Positions 50,449 to 59,303 of a stretch of 64,000 bases of DNA are shown here, one piece after another (positions within the stretch are counted from its first letter, which is position 1; each line of letters opens with the position of its first letter). Source of the stretch: CAZMYM01 sp964620325 (lineage in GTDB: Bacteria; Bipolaricaulota; Bipolaricaulia; UBA7950; UBA9294); the NCBI GenBank assembly GCA_964620325.1, contig CAZUIM010000004.1, forward strand, positions 40,912-104,911. Direction: 5' to 3'. Under the pieces are notes generated by a model. The model was not told the DNA's origin, did no database searches, and saw nothing but the letters and a program-made list of their open reading frames with translations. A program made the translations under genes and the position numbers.

Positions 50449-50733
50449 TTGAGAGACTACGAAATCGTGTATGTCCTTCGTCCCGATCTCTCGGACGAGG
50501 ATCGATCGGCGAAGGTCGAGCGAATCCACGCGCTGATTGCGGAGAACGGCGGGGAGCTCGGGAAGACCGAGGATTGGGGAAAGCGAGTTCTCGCCTACGA
50601 GATCAAGCACTGCACCGAGGGCTACTACGGGCTGTCGGAGTTTCGACTTCCGCCGAGTGCGGTGCGGACCCTCGAGGACCGGCTGAATATCGACGAAGAG
50701 ATCCTTCGCTACCAGATCGTCGGTCGAAGCTAG
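50449..50733 (+). CDS. rpsF: 30S ribosomal protein S6
   Basis: 94 residues, TTG start at 50449 because the family begins M-R-x-Y-E-I-V-Y at this point (MRDYEIVYVLRPDLSDEDR). LGKTEDWGKRVLAYEIKHCTEGYYGLSEF matches the S6 core that binds 16S rRNA with S18. It is first in the conserved rpsF-ssb-rpsR order. Confidence 0.95.
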   Translation: MRDYEIVYVLRPDLSDEDRSAKVERIHALIAENGGELGKTEDWGKRVLAYEIKHCTEGYYGLSEFRLPPSAVRTLEDRLNIDEEILRYQIVGRS

Positions 50734-50751
50734 CGCGGACAAGGGGGAATC

Positions 50752-51171
50752 ATGGCCGCCAGTCTGAACCGAGTGATCCTGATCGGAAACCTGACCGCCG
50801 ACCCCGAAATGCGATACACCCCAAGCGGGACGGCGCGAACGAGGTTCTCGATCGCCGTCAATCGCCAGTACAAGGACGCGACCGGACAGCTGAAGGAGGA
50901 TGTCACGTTCGTTCCGATCGTCGTCTGGGGAAACCAAGCGGAGAACTGCGCCAACTACTTGTCGAAGGGGCGATCGGTCGCGGTCGAGGGACGGCTTCGG
51001 ATCGACTCGTTCGAGAATGCAGAAGGCGAGCGGCGGAAAGTCGTGGAAGTCGTCGCATCGACCGTGCAGTTCCTCGGTGGACCGGGTCGAGCGCCCGAGC
51101 AGGCTGGTTCGGTCTCCTCCCCGTCCTCCGAGTCGAAAGAGGAAGTGTCTGATGAGGAGGTCCCTTTCTAG
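50752..51171 (+). CDS. ssb: Single-stranded DNA-binding protein
   Basis: 139 residues. OB-fold with the SSB signature ASLNRVILIGNLTADPEMRY and TRFSIAVNRQYKD, a short Gly/Pro/Ser linker and an acidic tail ending SDEEVPF, equivalent to the DDDIPF tip that recruits partner proteins. AAGGGGGAA precedes the ATG. Located between S6 and S18 as in many bacteria. Confidence 0.96.
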   Translation: MAASLNRVILIGNLTADPEMRYTPSGTARTRFSIAVNRQYKDATGQLKEDVTFVPIVVWGNQAENCANYLSKGRSVAVEGRLRIDSFENAEGERRKVVEVVASTVQFLGGPGRAPEQAGSVSSPSSESKEEVSDEEVPF

Positions 51172-51174
51172 ACC

Positions 51175-51414
51175 ATGTTCACCAAGCGAAGAAGGAAGTG
51201 CCGCGTTTGCGAACGCAACCTCACGCTCGACTACAAGAAGCCTGAGGAGTTGAAGCAGTACATGAACCGCCTTGGAAAGATTCTTCCCAAGCGGGCGACC
51301 CATCTGTGCGCCAAGCACCAGCGACAGCTCTCCGTGCAGATCAACCGCGCGCGGAAGCTGGCCCTTCTCCCGTACGTCGGAGAGCGCGAAGCGATCAAGG
51401 TGCGCGGTCGCTGA
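51175..51414 (+). CDS. rpsR: 30S ribosomal protein S18, zinc-binding form
   Basis: 79 residues: MFTKRRRKCRVCERNLTLDY, YKKPEELKQYMNRLGKILPK, THLCAKHQRQLSVQINRARK. The CxxC pair plus C and H in HLCAKH make this the zinc-binding (C+) S18 form. It binds S6 on the platform of the 30S subunit. The expected rplI gene does not follow. Confidence 0.95.
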   Translation: MFTKRRRKCRVCERNLTLDYKKPEELKQYMNRLGKILPKRATHLCAKHQRQLSVQINRARKLALLPYVGEREAIKVRGR

Positions 51415-51540
51415 CGACCCTCCGATGCAGCGCGACCGCCGCTTCGGGTGACCTCCCCGGGTGGCACGACATCGGGTGAGTCCTAAGGGGACCCGCCGTT
51501 CGGCGAGCGGCGACTGACCGCAGAGGGCCCCGTCGATCGA

Positions 51541-51760
51541 GGTCGACGGGCCCCGTCGATCGCGCAGTGGAGACCACGATGAGAGACGTCGCCGTCGCCA
51601 TCTTCCACCCCCCTTCGGGAACGTCCGAATCCGAATCCCTCGTCGATCGAGGTCGACGGGCCCCGTCGACCGCGCAGTGGAGGCCACGATGAAAGACGTC
51701 GCCGCCGCCATCTTCCACCCCCCTTCGGGAACGTCCGAATCCGAATCCCTCGTCGATCGA
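51541..51760 (+). repeat. Tandem 110-bp repeat, two units, ending at an assembly gap
   Basis: Units 51541-51650 and 51651-51760 differ at only a few positions (e.g. GTCGATCGCG versus GTCGACCGCG, GAGAGAC versus GAAAGAC). Each holds the start region of the gene that continues beyond the gap, and the sequence after the gap begins with GGTCGACGGG, the first ten bases of a third unit. Confidence 0.9.
51579..51692 (+). pseudogene. Duplicated 5' end of the downstream gene (37-codon remnant)
   Basis: ATG 51579 opens MRDVAVAIFHPPSGTSESES and continues LVDRGRRAPSTAQWRPR before a TGA that overlaps the ATG of the second copy (ATGA). The first 24 codons match the N-terminus of the following gene with two substitutions. 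It looks like a truncated tandem duplicate, though it could act as a coupled leader peptide. Confidence 0.55.
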
Positions 51761-52925
51761 NNNNNNNNNNNNNNNNNNNNNNNNNNNNNNNNNNNNNNNN
51801 NNNNNNNNNNNNNNNNNNNNNNNNNNNNNNNNNNNNNNNNNNNNNNNNNNNNNNNNNNNNGGTCGACGGGCGGCGTGCTACGACCTGATCTCCAGCGTTC
51901 GTCGGGCCGGCGTCGAACCGATCGTTGTCACATCGCCCGGCCGCCCTCCATCTCCGTTCCCCGATGTCGAGGGGTTTGCCCTTCCCTCGCGCGATGGTCC
52001 GTTCCACTTCGGAGAAGCTTTGAAGTGCTTTCTCCGCACGCGAAAGCCCGACGGTCTTCTCTACTTCGGCAGCGGGAGCGGGCTCCTTCTTCGTCCGGAA
52101 CGGATCGAACGACTGATCGAATTCGCCGGTCGCGAGGAGCCCGGCGCCGTGCTGAACAACTTCTACTCGTGCGATTTCATGGCCGCGTCGTCCGCCCGGT
52201 CTCTCCTCGAACTCGATCTCCCCGCGGCCGACAATCGACTCGGCTTCGCTCTCTCCGACGCGGGGATCCCCTGTTGGGGACTCGAACGAAGGGCCGACAC
52301 GCAGTTCGACATCGACACACCGACCGATCTGCACGTTCTCGCCGCCTCCGATCGCGGCGGCCCGCGGACCCGCTCGTTCTTGGAGCAGCTCGTTGTGCCC
52401 CACCCGTTTCTCGGGGATCTCCTGGAGCTCTTCCGGAGCCGTTCGGCCCTTGTCGGGTTTGTCGGACGGATCAGCCCAAGAACGTGGGCCGACATCGAGC
52501 ACGACATCGCCTGTCGCACAACCGGTCTCGCCGAGGGGCGTGGGATGCGAGCCGGGACGAACGGCCGGCCGCCCGTCCTCCATCAGACACTCCTCGACGA
52601 TGGAGCCGAGGCCTTTTTCACTCGACTGTCGCGGGCGTGCGACGGGGCGCTGATCGACTCGCGACCACTCCTTTCGGGAGGAGGGGCGTTGCCGTCGGCC
52701 GACGTCCGATTCGAGAGCGATCTCCTTCGCCCGGAGAGAATCGGGGATCCGCTCTGGCGTTCATTCACCGAGTTCGCCCTCGAAGCCGGCATCCCCGTCG
52801 TTCTCGGAGGGCACAGTCTAGTCAGCGGCGGCCTCTATCTGCTCGCAGAAGCGTCCTGGAAAGGCCAAGTTCTTGACCGTAGACTTCATCCCGAACCGTT
52901 CGACCCACACAAGGAGCGATCATGA
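51689..52925 (+). CDS. Nucleotidyltransferase-like protein, two-part, interrupted by gap
   Basis: The frame from ATG 51689 gives 24 codons to the gap; after it, codons resume at 51861 in register for 354 residues. If the gap is empty, the protein has 378 residues starting MKDVAAAIFHPPSG…ESLVDRGRRAACYDLISSV. The N-terminal half resembles a MobA/CofC-type GT-A nucleotidyltransferase (VRRAGVEPIVVTSPGRPPS, KPDGLLYFGSGSGLLL, TQFDIDTPTDLHVL). The C-terminal half is unassigned. Its stop overlaps the SHMT-GcvT start (ATGA), so the two are co-translated. Confidence 0.7.
51761..51860. other. Assembly gap (100 N)
   Basis: Exactly 100 undetermined bases. The left flank CGTCGATCGA and right flank GGTCGACGGG are contiguous in the intact 110-bp repeat units, so the break coincides with a unit boundary of the tandem repeat. 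Confidence 0.95.
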
Positions 52926-55900
52926 GCGACGCAGTCCCGCACCACTCCCTCCTCGAGTTCGATCCACAGACCACCGCGTTGATCGCCGCGGAGGAGAAAC
53001 GTCAACGAGAGAAGATCATTCTCATCCCCTCCGAGAGTCTGACGCCGCCGGCCGTGCGCGAGGCGCTCGGCTCGGCCCTGACGAGTGTCTACGCGGAGGG
53101 TTATCCACGCCGGGCGATGATGGAACTCCCTTCGGAGCAGTTGGCAGACCTCGACGCGCAACTCGCAAGCTATCGGCGCTACGCCGATCGTCGCTTCTAC
53201 AAAGGGGCCGAGATCGTCGACCTGGTCGAATCGCTAGCATGCCGGCGGGCCGCCGAGTGTTTCGCAACGCCCGAGTACCCACCGGAACGGATCCGAGCGA
53301 ACGTTCAGGCCCTCTCCGGGGCCGCCGCGAATCTCGCCGTCTACGAAACGTTCGTGCGCCCAGGGGAGACCGTGTTGGGGATGGCCCTCACCGAGGGAGG
53401 ACATCTGACCCACGGATCTCCATTCAGCGTCACCGGAAAGCGATACCGGATCGTCTCCTATGCCGTCGATCCGAAGACAGGCCGCCTCGACTACGACGCA
53501 ATCGAACGGACGGCCGAGTCGTGCCGACCTCGGATGATCATCGCCGGGTTCACCTCCTATCCGTGGCAACCCGATTGGGCACGATTCCGCGAGATCGCCG
53601 ACCGTGTCGGAGCGATTCTTCTAGCCGACGTCGCACACACGGCCGGTATGATCGTCGGCGGTGTCTACCCAAACCCGATCGGCCACGCGCACGTGATGAC
53701 GTTCACCACCCACAAGACAATCTGTGGCCCCCGCGGCGCAGTCATCCTGTCAACAGATCCGGAGATCGCCGATCGGATCGACGCCGCCGTCTTCCCCGGA
53801 CAACAGGGAGGTCCGCACCCGAACAAGTTCGCCGCGATCGCCGTCGCGATGAAACTGGCTCAAGCACCCGAGTTCGCCGAACTCCAGCGCCGGATCGTCG
53901 ACAACGCTTCGACGCTCGCCGAGGCACTCGAATCGGAGGGCCTGACCGTCGCATACGGAGGGACCGACACCCACCTGCTCCTCGTCGATCTTCGGACGTT
54001 GCCGAGCGATACCGGGTTCACGATGATGGGCGAAGTCGCCAGCCGAATCCTCGACCTTGCCGGAATCGTCTGCAACAAGAACACCCTTCCGGGTGACACG
54101 AGCGCGGCCGACGCTCACGGCATCCGTCTCGGCACGCCGTGGGTCACGCAACGGGGGATGGGCAAGGCGGAAATGAAGGATCTGGCGAGGATCATCAGCG
54201 AGATCCTGCACGCGATCCGTCCGTTCAGCTACCTCGGCCTGACCGGCGATCTCTCCCGCGGGAAACTCCCACTCTCCGTCCTCGACAAGGCGGAACGCGA
54301 CGTTCGCACACTCCTCTCCCGCCTCGATCCGAGGATCTCGTCACGGCCACCGGTCGACCGTGAACTCCCGACGGGCGACTCTGCGTGGACTCCCCTCCGC
54401 CTCCGCGGCGGACGCGTTCGAGCGCTTCTGAACGAGGCAACCCCGGCCGACCTGTTCGGCGTCGGCGTCGGCTCGCTACATCCGACGTATCTGTTCGACG
54501 AGAACGGAAGGACGATCACGCAAGCGGCGATCGGGAAGCTCGGGAATGAAGACTACGTCGTGGTCGTCCCGAACGAGAGCGTCCGCGAAGCGACCGGTTG
54601 GCTGATCGGACTCGCCGAGGGATACACGCTCTTCGACCTCGATGATGTCTTCCGAAAGGTCCAAGGACCGGCCGTCGTCGAGCCGTCTGCACTGGACGAG
54701 CTTCCGAGCTCGATCCGCGAGCGGATTGCAGAGCTCGACCCTCCGGGCGCCGTCGAGGAGACGATCGCCAGGGTCTTCGAACGGCATCCCGATCGGTTCG
54801 CCGTCGCCAAGCCCTATTTCGTCGGCCAGTCGTGCTTGAACCTCTCCGAAGCCGAATCGGTCCGTCGGTCGTTCACCTGGGATGACTCGCGCTCGACCGA
54901 AACGAGTCCCCTTCGGCAGACACCGCTTCATGTGGCCCACGCCGAGCTCGGGGCCAGACTCGTTCCGTTCGCCGGATGGGAGATGCCGGTCTGGTACACG
55001 TCGGCCCTCGAAGAGCACCGGGCCGTTCGGGAACGCGCCGGGCTGTTCGACCTCGGGCACATGGGCGTCTTCCAGGTGGAGGGAGAGGGGGCGACCGAGT
55101 TTCTGAACGTCGTGACGTCGAACTACGCTGCCTGGCTGGAGGACGGCTGTTCGCAATACGCATACTTGTTCGACGCCGACGGCTCCGTGCTCGACGACGT
55201 CTTCGTCTATCGTCGGTCTGCAGATCGGTACCTGGTCGTCGTCAACGCCGTCAACGAAGCGAAGGACTGGACGTGGCTGAATGGGGTCAACGATGGTCGC
55301 TTCCTGATCGACCTCGGTGCCCCGGCGCGGGATCCAGGACCGAAGGTGACCCTCCACGACCTGAAACGAGACCGAGGCGTGATCGACATCGCGCTTCAGG
55401 GGCCTCAGAGCCGGCACATCCTCAAGCGGGTTCTCGATCCGGCAGACCGTCGGGGCCTGGACGCCCTCGAACGAACCAGATTCTGCGAAGTCGTCGCCGA
55501 CGGGCATCAGCTCCTCATCGCCAGAACGGGGTACACGGGAGAATCAGTCGGGTACGAGATCTACGCCGGTGGCGAGAGTGCGCGATGGCTCTGGGAGGAC
55601 CTGTTGAACCTCGGCAAGGAGGAGGGGCTTGTACCGTGCGGTCTCGCGGCCCGCGATTCGACGAGGACCGAAGCGGGATTCCCGCTGTACGGGCACGAAC
55701 TCGCAGGGGAGCACCGCGTCGATCCGTTCGAGGCCGGATTCGGTCCGTACGTCAAGCTGCACAAGCCGTTCTTCGTCGGGCGCGATCACTGCGTCGATGC
55801 CTACATGAACCAGCATCGCGAGATCGTCCGCTTCGCCGTCGAGGCCGGAGCTCGGCCGGTTCGCACCGGGGCGGCCGTCCTCGATCGAAACGGTGGATTC

Positions 55901-56140
55901 CTCGGACGCGTCACCAGCTGCGTCAGCCTCGGCGAGACCCAGGTCGGCCTCGCCCTCCTCGACCGGCGGGGAATCGAGCCCGAAACGCCCGTCTCGCTGT
56001 TGAACCCTGCCCGTGACGACTCGCCGCCGAAGAGCCCTGCAGACCTTCGACGGGGCGATCGAATGCCGATCCCCGCGCGGGGAGAGATCCTGCCGCGTTT
56101 CCTAGCTACAGAGACGGCGCCCGAAACGAGCAGAACGTAA
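52922..56140 (+). CDS. glyA-gcvT: Serine hydroxymethyltransferase-GcvT aminomethyltransferase fusion
   Basis: 1072 residues. Residues ~15-440 are SHMT (EKRQREKIILIPSESLTPPA, SVYAEGYP, GGHLTHGSP) with the PLP lysine at ~265 in MTFTTHKTICGPRGA. Residues ~450-660 are a linker domain I cannot assign. From ~664 it is GcvT: PLHVAHAELGARLVPFAGWE, AGLFDLGHMGVFQVEG, GLAARDSTRTEAGFPLYGHE and a C-terminal barrel ending FLGRVTSCVS. Both halves use tetrahydrofolate C1 units, so the fusion could pass methylene-THF between glycine cleavage and serine synthesis. No gcvH, gcvP or lpd is in the window. Confidence 0.92.
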   Translation: MSDAVPHHSLLEFDPQTTALIAAEEKRQREKIILIPSESLTPPAVREALGSALTSVYAEGYPRRAMMELPSEQLADLDAQLASYRRYADRRFYKGAEIVDLVESLACRRAAECFATPEYPPERIRANVQALSGAAANLAVYETFVRPGETVLGMALTEGGHLTHGSPFSVTGKRYRIVSYAVDPKTGRLDYDAIERTAESCRPRMIIAGFTSYPWQPDWARFREIADRVGAILLADVAHTAGMIVGGVYPNPIGHAHVMTFTTHKTICGPRGAVILSTDPEIADRIDAAVFPGQQGGPHPNKFAAIAVAMKLAQAPEFAELQRRIVDNASTLAEALESEGLTVAYGGTDTHLLLVDLRTLPSDTGFTMMGEVASRILDLAGIVCNKNTLPGDTSAADAHGIRLGTPWVTQRGMGKAEMKDLARIISEILHAIRPFSYLGLTGDLSRGKLPLSVLDKAERDVRTLLSRLDPRISSRPPVDRELPTGDSAWTPLRLRGGRVRALLNEATPADLFGVGVGSLHPTYLFDENGRTITQAAIGKLGNEDYVVVVPNESVREATGWLIGLAEGYTLFDLDDVFRKVQGPAVVEPSALDELPSSIRERIAELDPPGAVEETIARVFERHPDRFAVAKPYFVGQSCLNLSEAESVRRSFTWDDSRSTETSPLRQTPLHVAHAELGARLVPFAGWEMPVWYTSALEEHRAVRERAGLFDLGHMGVFQVEGEGATEFLNVVTSNYAAWLEDGCSQYAYLFDADGSVLDDVFVYRRSADRYLVVVNAVNEAKDWTWLNGVNDGRFLIDLGAPARDPGPKVTLHDLKRDRGVIDIALQGPQSRHILKRVLDPADRRGLDALERTRFCEVVADGHQLLIARTGYTGESVGYEIYAGGESARWLWEDLLNLGKEEGLVPCGLAARDSTRTEAGFPLYGHELAGEHRVDPFEAGFGPYVKLHKPFFVGRDHCVDAYMNQHREIVRFAVEAGARPVRTGAAVLDRNGGFLGRVTSCVSLGETQVGLALLDRRGIEPETPVSLLNPARDDSPPKSPADLRRGDRMPIPARGEILPRFLATETAPETSRT

Positions 56141-56173
56141 CGGAAGCTTCACGGAATCCGAGATCGTGTTCAC

Positions 56174-56608
56174 CTAGTTCAGCCGACGATCGTCGGCGTC
56201 AGACTCGGGCGGCGAGACGCCGTGCAGCCATTTCAGCTCCGGCGGCAGGACCGACTGAAGGGCATGGGCGTACTCCCGCCAGCGATCACGCTCTCGGTAC
56301 GCCTCGAGCAAGGCTTCCTGAAGGATCTCGATCTCCGGCTGAATCAGGATATAGACTCCGGAAGCCGGATCCTCTCCGACGAGCTCACCGCGAAGTCGGC
56401 TGACCGCCTGGCGAATCGCGAGTCCCTCGCGATTGCGAAGCTCTTCGAGACGATGAAGAATGGCGACCGCTTCTCCCTTGAAGATCAATCGGTTGCGCTC
56501 ACCGCGTGCCACGTGCCCCTCAAGCATGTCCCCGAGCGCGTTGACTCTCGCCCGCACCGCGCGTTTCGACAGACCAAGAAGTTGTGCAACGTCGTCCAGC
56601 GTGGCCAT
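56174..56608 (-). CDS. MerR-like helix-turn-helix protein with C-terminal coiled region
   Basis: 144 residues from ATG 56608. Residues 1-50 form a MerR-type winged HTH (MATLDDVAQLLGLSKRAVRA, then NRLIFKGEAVAILHRLEELR). The rest is helical with many E/R residues (EILQEALLEAYRERDRWREY), as in cytoplasmic dimerising regulators. TATAAT is 6 nt before the ATG with no ribosome binding site, a leaderless arrangement. Divergent from mscL. Target unknown. Confidence 0.8.
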   Translation of the reverse strand: MATLDDVAQLLGLSKRAVRARVNALGDMLEGHVARGERNRLIFKGEAVAILHRLEELRNREGLAIRQAVSRLRGELVGEDPASGVYILIQPEIEILQEALLEAYRERDRWREYAHALQSVLPPELKWLHGVSPPESDADDRRLN

Positions 56609-56760
56609 GCGCCCATTATACGCCAAAGGACCCCGCCCCCGTGTAACGCGCGAAACCTTCGTTCCAGGCTGGCTGTTCTCGCAACCTCGATGAGCAGGAC
56701 ACTTCACTCCTCGACCGCTCCGATCTAGAATGGACCATTCGATCGTCGGGAGTGGAAAGT

Positions 56761-57198
56761 ATGAGCAAGGGATTCCGCGACTTCATCACAAAGGGGAACC
56801 TTCTTCAGCTGGCCGTTGCGTTCGTCATGGGCGTCGCCTTTGCCGGCGTGGTCGGTTCGTTCGTCAACGATCTGATCATGCCGATCATCGGCAAGCTGAT
56901 CGGCAACGTCGACTTCTCGAATCTCTACATCGTGCTGTCCGACGAGACGTACGAGTCGGCCGCAGCAGCGCGAGAGGCGGGAGCGGCTGCAATCTACTAC
57001 GGAGCGTTCGTCAACACGTTGATCACCTTCCTGATCATCGCTCTGGTGATGTACGCGATCGTTCGAGCGGTCTTGCGAATGCAGAAGCCGACGGAGGAGG
57101 CGCCAGCAACGACCAAGGAGTGCCCGTTCTGCCGAACAGCGATCCCAATCGCCGCCCGCCGCTGTCCGAACTGCACCTCGACCCTGGAGAGCACGTAG
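56761..57198 (+). CDS. mscL: Large-conductance mechanosensitive channel with C-terminal zinc ribbon
   Basis: 145 residues from ATG 56761 (GGGAGTGG upstream). First helix: FITKGNLLQLAVAFVMGVAF; AFAGVVGSFVNDLIMPIIGK is the classic MscL signature; second helix: AFVNTLITFLIIALVMYAIV. The last ~35 residues form a CPFC…CPNC zinc ribbon in place of the usual charged helical bundle. It releases solutes on hypo-osmotic shock. TAGAAT at 56724-56729 is a likely -10 box. Confidence 0.93.
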   Translation: MSKGFRDFITKGNLLQLAVAFVMGVAFAGVVGSFVNDLIMPIIGKLIGNVDFSNLYIVLSDETYESAAAAREAGAAAIYYGAFVNTLITFLIIALVMYAIVRAVLRMQKPTEEAPATTKECPFCRTAIPIAARRCPNCTSTLEST

Positions 57199-57233
57199 GG
57201 ACGAATCGACCTCGGCCGGTGCCCGGCGATCCC

Positions 57234-57262
57234 TTGCCGGTGAAGCGGGAGGGGGCTATCTT
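57234..57262 (+). promoter_or_regulatory. Leaderless-type promoter of the phosphatase gene
   Basis: TTGCCG at 57234-57239 and TATCTT at 57257-57262 are 17 bp apart, and the ATG starts 6 nt after the -10 box. Confidence 0.55.
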
Positions 57263-57268
57263 CGAGGC

Positions 57269-58048
57269 ATGAGCCTCGTCGACCTCGCGTCCTCCGTCGC
57301 ACAACACCTCGCCGGCCAAGGCCGGTTGGTGCGACTTCCGAACGATCGAACGATCGTCTTCGTCGGTGACACCCATGGAGACACCGACGCAACCGAGCGC
57401 GTGCTCGAGCGACATCTCCGTCCCGATCGCACGGTAGTCTTCCTCGGGGACGTCGTCGACCGTGGCCCCGATTCGATCGGCAACCTGAGACGGATCCTGG
57501 AGGCGAAGCTCGACCGTCCCAGGTCGGTCCACCTGCTGATGGGAAACCACGAGGCATGGAAGGCCGCCCCATTCTCGCCGGCCGACTTCTGGGCGGAACT
57601 CGACTCCGCGTCGCTGTCGATCGTCGGTGACGCCCTCTCCCGCCTCCCCTACGCCGCCTGGCACCCGTCCGGCGTTCTTGGGCTTCACGGAGCTCTCCCG
57701 GACGAAACCGATCTCGGGACGTTCGACTCGATCGAGCTCGGATCCGACCGATGGCGAGCGATCGCATGGGGAGACTGGAGCGAGGGAGCAGCGACCGGCG
57801 GTCTGTCGGAAAGCCTCGGACGTCCGGTCTTCGGTCGGGCGGCGTTCGAGACCCGCTCCGCACGGCTCGGAATCCGTGTCCTCGTTCGCTCACATCAGCC
57901 CTCAGCGCCGACGTACCTGTTCGACGATCGCTGTTTGACAATCTTCACATCGAGCGCCTACGGCGTCGGCCCCCGATCGATCGCCCTTCTTCATCCGGGA
58001 CGAGCGATCAGAAACGCCCGTGACCTCGAAATCCGGATGATCGAGTGA
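57269..58048 (+). CDS. PP2A-like metallophosphoesterase (Ser/Thr phosphatase type)
   Basis: 259 residues with the full metallophosphoesterase motif series: FVGDTHGD, FLGDVVDRGPDSIGNL, LMGNHEAWK, LGLHGALPD and VLVRSHQPSAPT. The two-metal site residues are intact. The GDxxDRGxxS form is that of PPP-family protein phosphatases and bis(5'-nucleosyl)-tetraphosphatases; the substrate is uncertain. Monocistronic by context. Confidence 0.9.
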   Translation: MSLVDLASSVAQHLAGQGRLVRLPNDRTIVFVGDTHGDTDATERVLERHLRPDRTVVFLGDVVDRGPDSIGNLRRILEAKLDRPRSVHLLMGNHEAWKAAPFSPADFWAELDSASLSIVGDALSRLPYAAWHPSGVLGLHGALPDETDLGTFDSIELGSDRWRAIAWGDWSEGAATGGLSESLGRPVFGRAAFETRSARLGIRVLVRSHQPSAPTYLFDDRCLTIFTSSAYGVGPRSIALLHPGRAIRNARDLEIRMIE

Positions 58049-58124
58049 AGTCCATTGCTCCAATCGGAACGAGCGTGTACGCTCGAGAACCTGCCACCCC
58101 GGAGTACGAAAGAGCGAGGTTCAG

Positions 58125-59234
58125 ATGATGGATTCAAGAATTCAGAAGCTGGCGGAAGTCCTCGTCAACTACTCGGTCAGCGTCCGTCCGGGCGATAGAG
58201 TGCTGATCCGGGCCGGAACAGTCGCTGTCCCAATGATGAAGGCTCTGTTGGTCGCCGTCCTCGAGGCCGGAGGGCATCCGTTTGCGATCCCCGCGGTCAG
58301 CGGAGCCCAGGAGCTCGTCTACCGTCACGCGTCGGATGAGCAGCTCCAACACATCCCCGAACCGCTGAAGCTCGCCTACGAAACGTACGACGCGATGATT
58401 TCGGTCAGCTCGTCGATGAACACGAAGGCGCTCACCGGCGTCCCCCCGGAGAAGATTCGGGTGACAAACCGGGCCCAATCCGACCTGTTCAAGACCTTTC
58501 TAGAACGGGCGGCCGCGGGAGAACTCCGTTGGGTCGGCTGCCTGTACCCGACGACCGCGTACGCTCAAGATGCAGAGATGAGCCTCGTCGAGTACGAGGA
58601 GTTCGTGTTTGGGGCGTGCCTGCCGGAGCTCGACGATCCGATCGGATCCTGGAACCGCTTCTCCGCCTGGCAGCAGAGGATCGTCGATTGGCTCGAAGGG
58701 AAGGAGACCTTGAGAGTCGACGCGCCCGACGTGGACTTGCGAATGAGGATCGCCGGTCGAACGTTCGAAAACTGCGACGGGAAGAAGAACATGCCCGACG
58801 GTGAGATCTTCACCGGCCCGATCGAGGAGAGCATCGAGGGGTCTGTGCGTTTTTCGTACCCGACCGTTTACTTCGGACGGAAACTCGAGGGGGTTCGCCT
58901 CCGATTCGAAAAGGGGAAAGTCGTCGAAGCCGCGGCCGAAAAGGGAGAGGCCTTTCTCCTCGAAACGCTCGAAACGGACGAGGGGGCCCGATACGTCGGT
59001 GAATTCGCCATTGGAACCAACGAGAGAATCACGCGAGCCACCGGAAACACGCTGTTCGACGAGAAGATCAACGGAAGCTTCCACATGGCACTCGGCGCAG
59101 GAATGCCGGAGACGGGAAGTCGCAACCGATCGTCCATTCACTGGGACATGGTCTGCGATTTGAGCGACGGCGGTCGCATCTGGGTCGACGATGAGCTCTT
59201 CTACGAGAATGGGCAGTTTGCGATTTCTCTCTAG
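58125..59234 (+). CDS. M29 family aminopeptidase
   Basis: 369 residues, typical of thermophilic aminopeptidases T/AmpS. C-terminal metal-ligand region is intact: MPDGEIFTGPIEESIEG, YVGEFAIGTN, NGSFHMALGAG and SSIHWDMVCDL, giving the E/E/H/H/D set. DDELFYENGQF is the usual C-terminus. Cytosolic peptide turnover. Start: two ATGs in tandem; the first is taken. Confidence 0.94.
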   Translation: MMDSRIQKLAEVLVNYSVSVRPGDRVLIRAGTVAVPMMKALLVAVLEAGGHPFAIPAVSGAQELVYRHASDEQLQHIPEPLKLAYETYDAMISVSSSMNTKALTGVPPEKIRVTNRAQSDLFKTFLERAAAGELRWVGCLYPTTAYAQDAEMSLVEYEEFVFGACLPELDDPIGSWNRFSAWQQRIVDWLEGKETLRVDAPDVDLRMRIAGRTFENCDGKKNMPDGEIFTGPIEESIEGSVRFSYPTVYFGRKLEGVRLRFEKGKVVEAAAEKGEAFLLETLETDEGARYVGEFAIGTNERITRATGNTLFDEKINGSFHMALGAGMPETGSRNRSSIHWDMVCDLSDGGRIWVDDELFYENGQFAISL

Positions 59235-59303
59235 TGTAGGAATGACCGCATCCGGACGCCCTCTCATCCGTCGAGACTCGATCGGCAAACCCGAGTACTC
59301 ACT

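Noticed and set aside
49674..51860. Repeats near the gaps as a possible CRISPR array
   Set aside because: Repeat units are 96-150 and 110 bp, contain coding sequence, and have no spacer structure or cas genes nearby.
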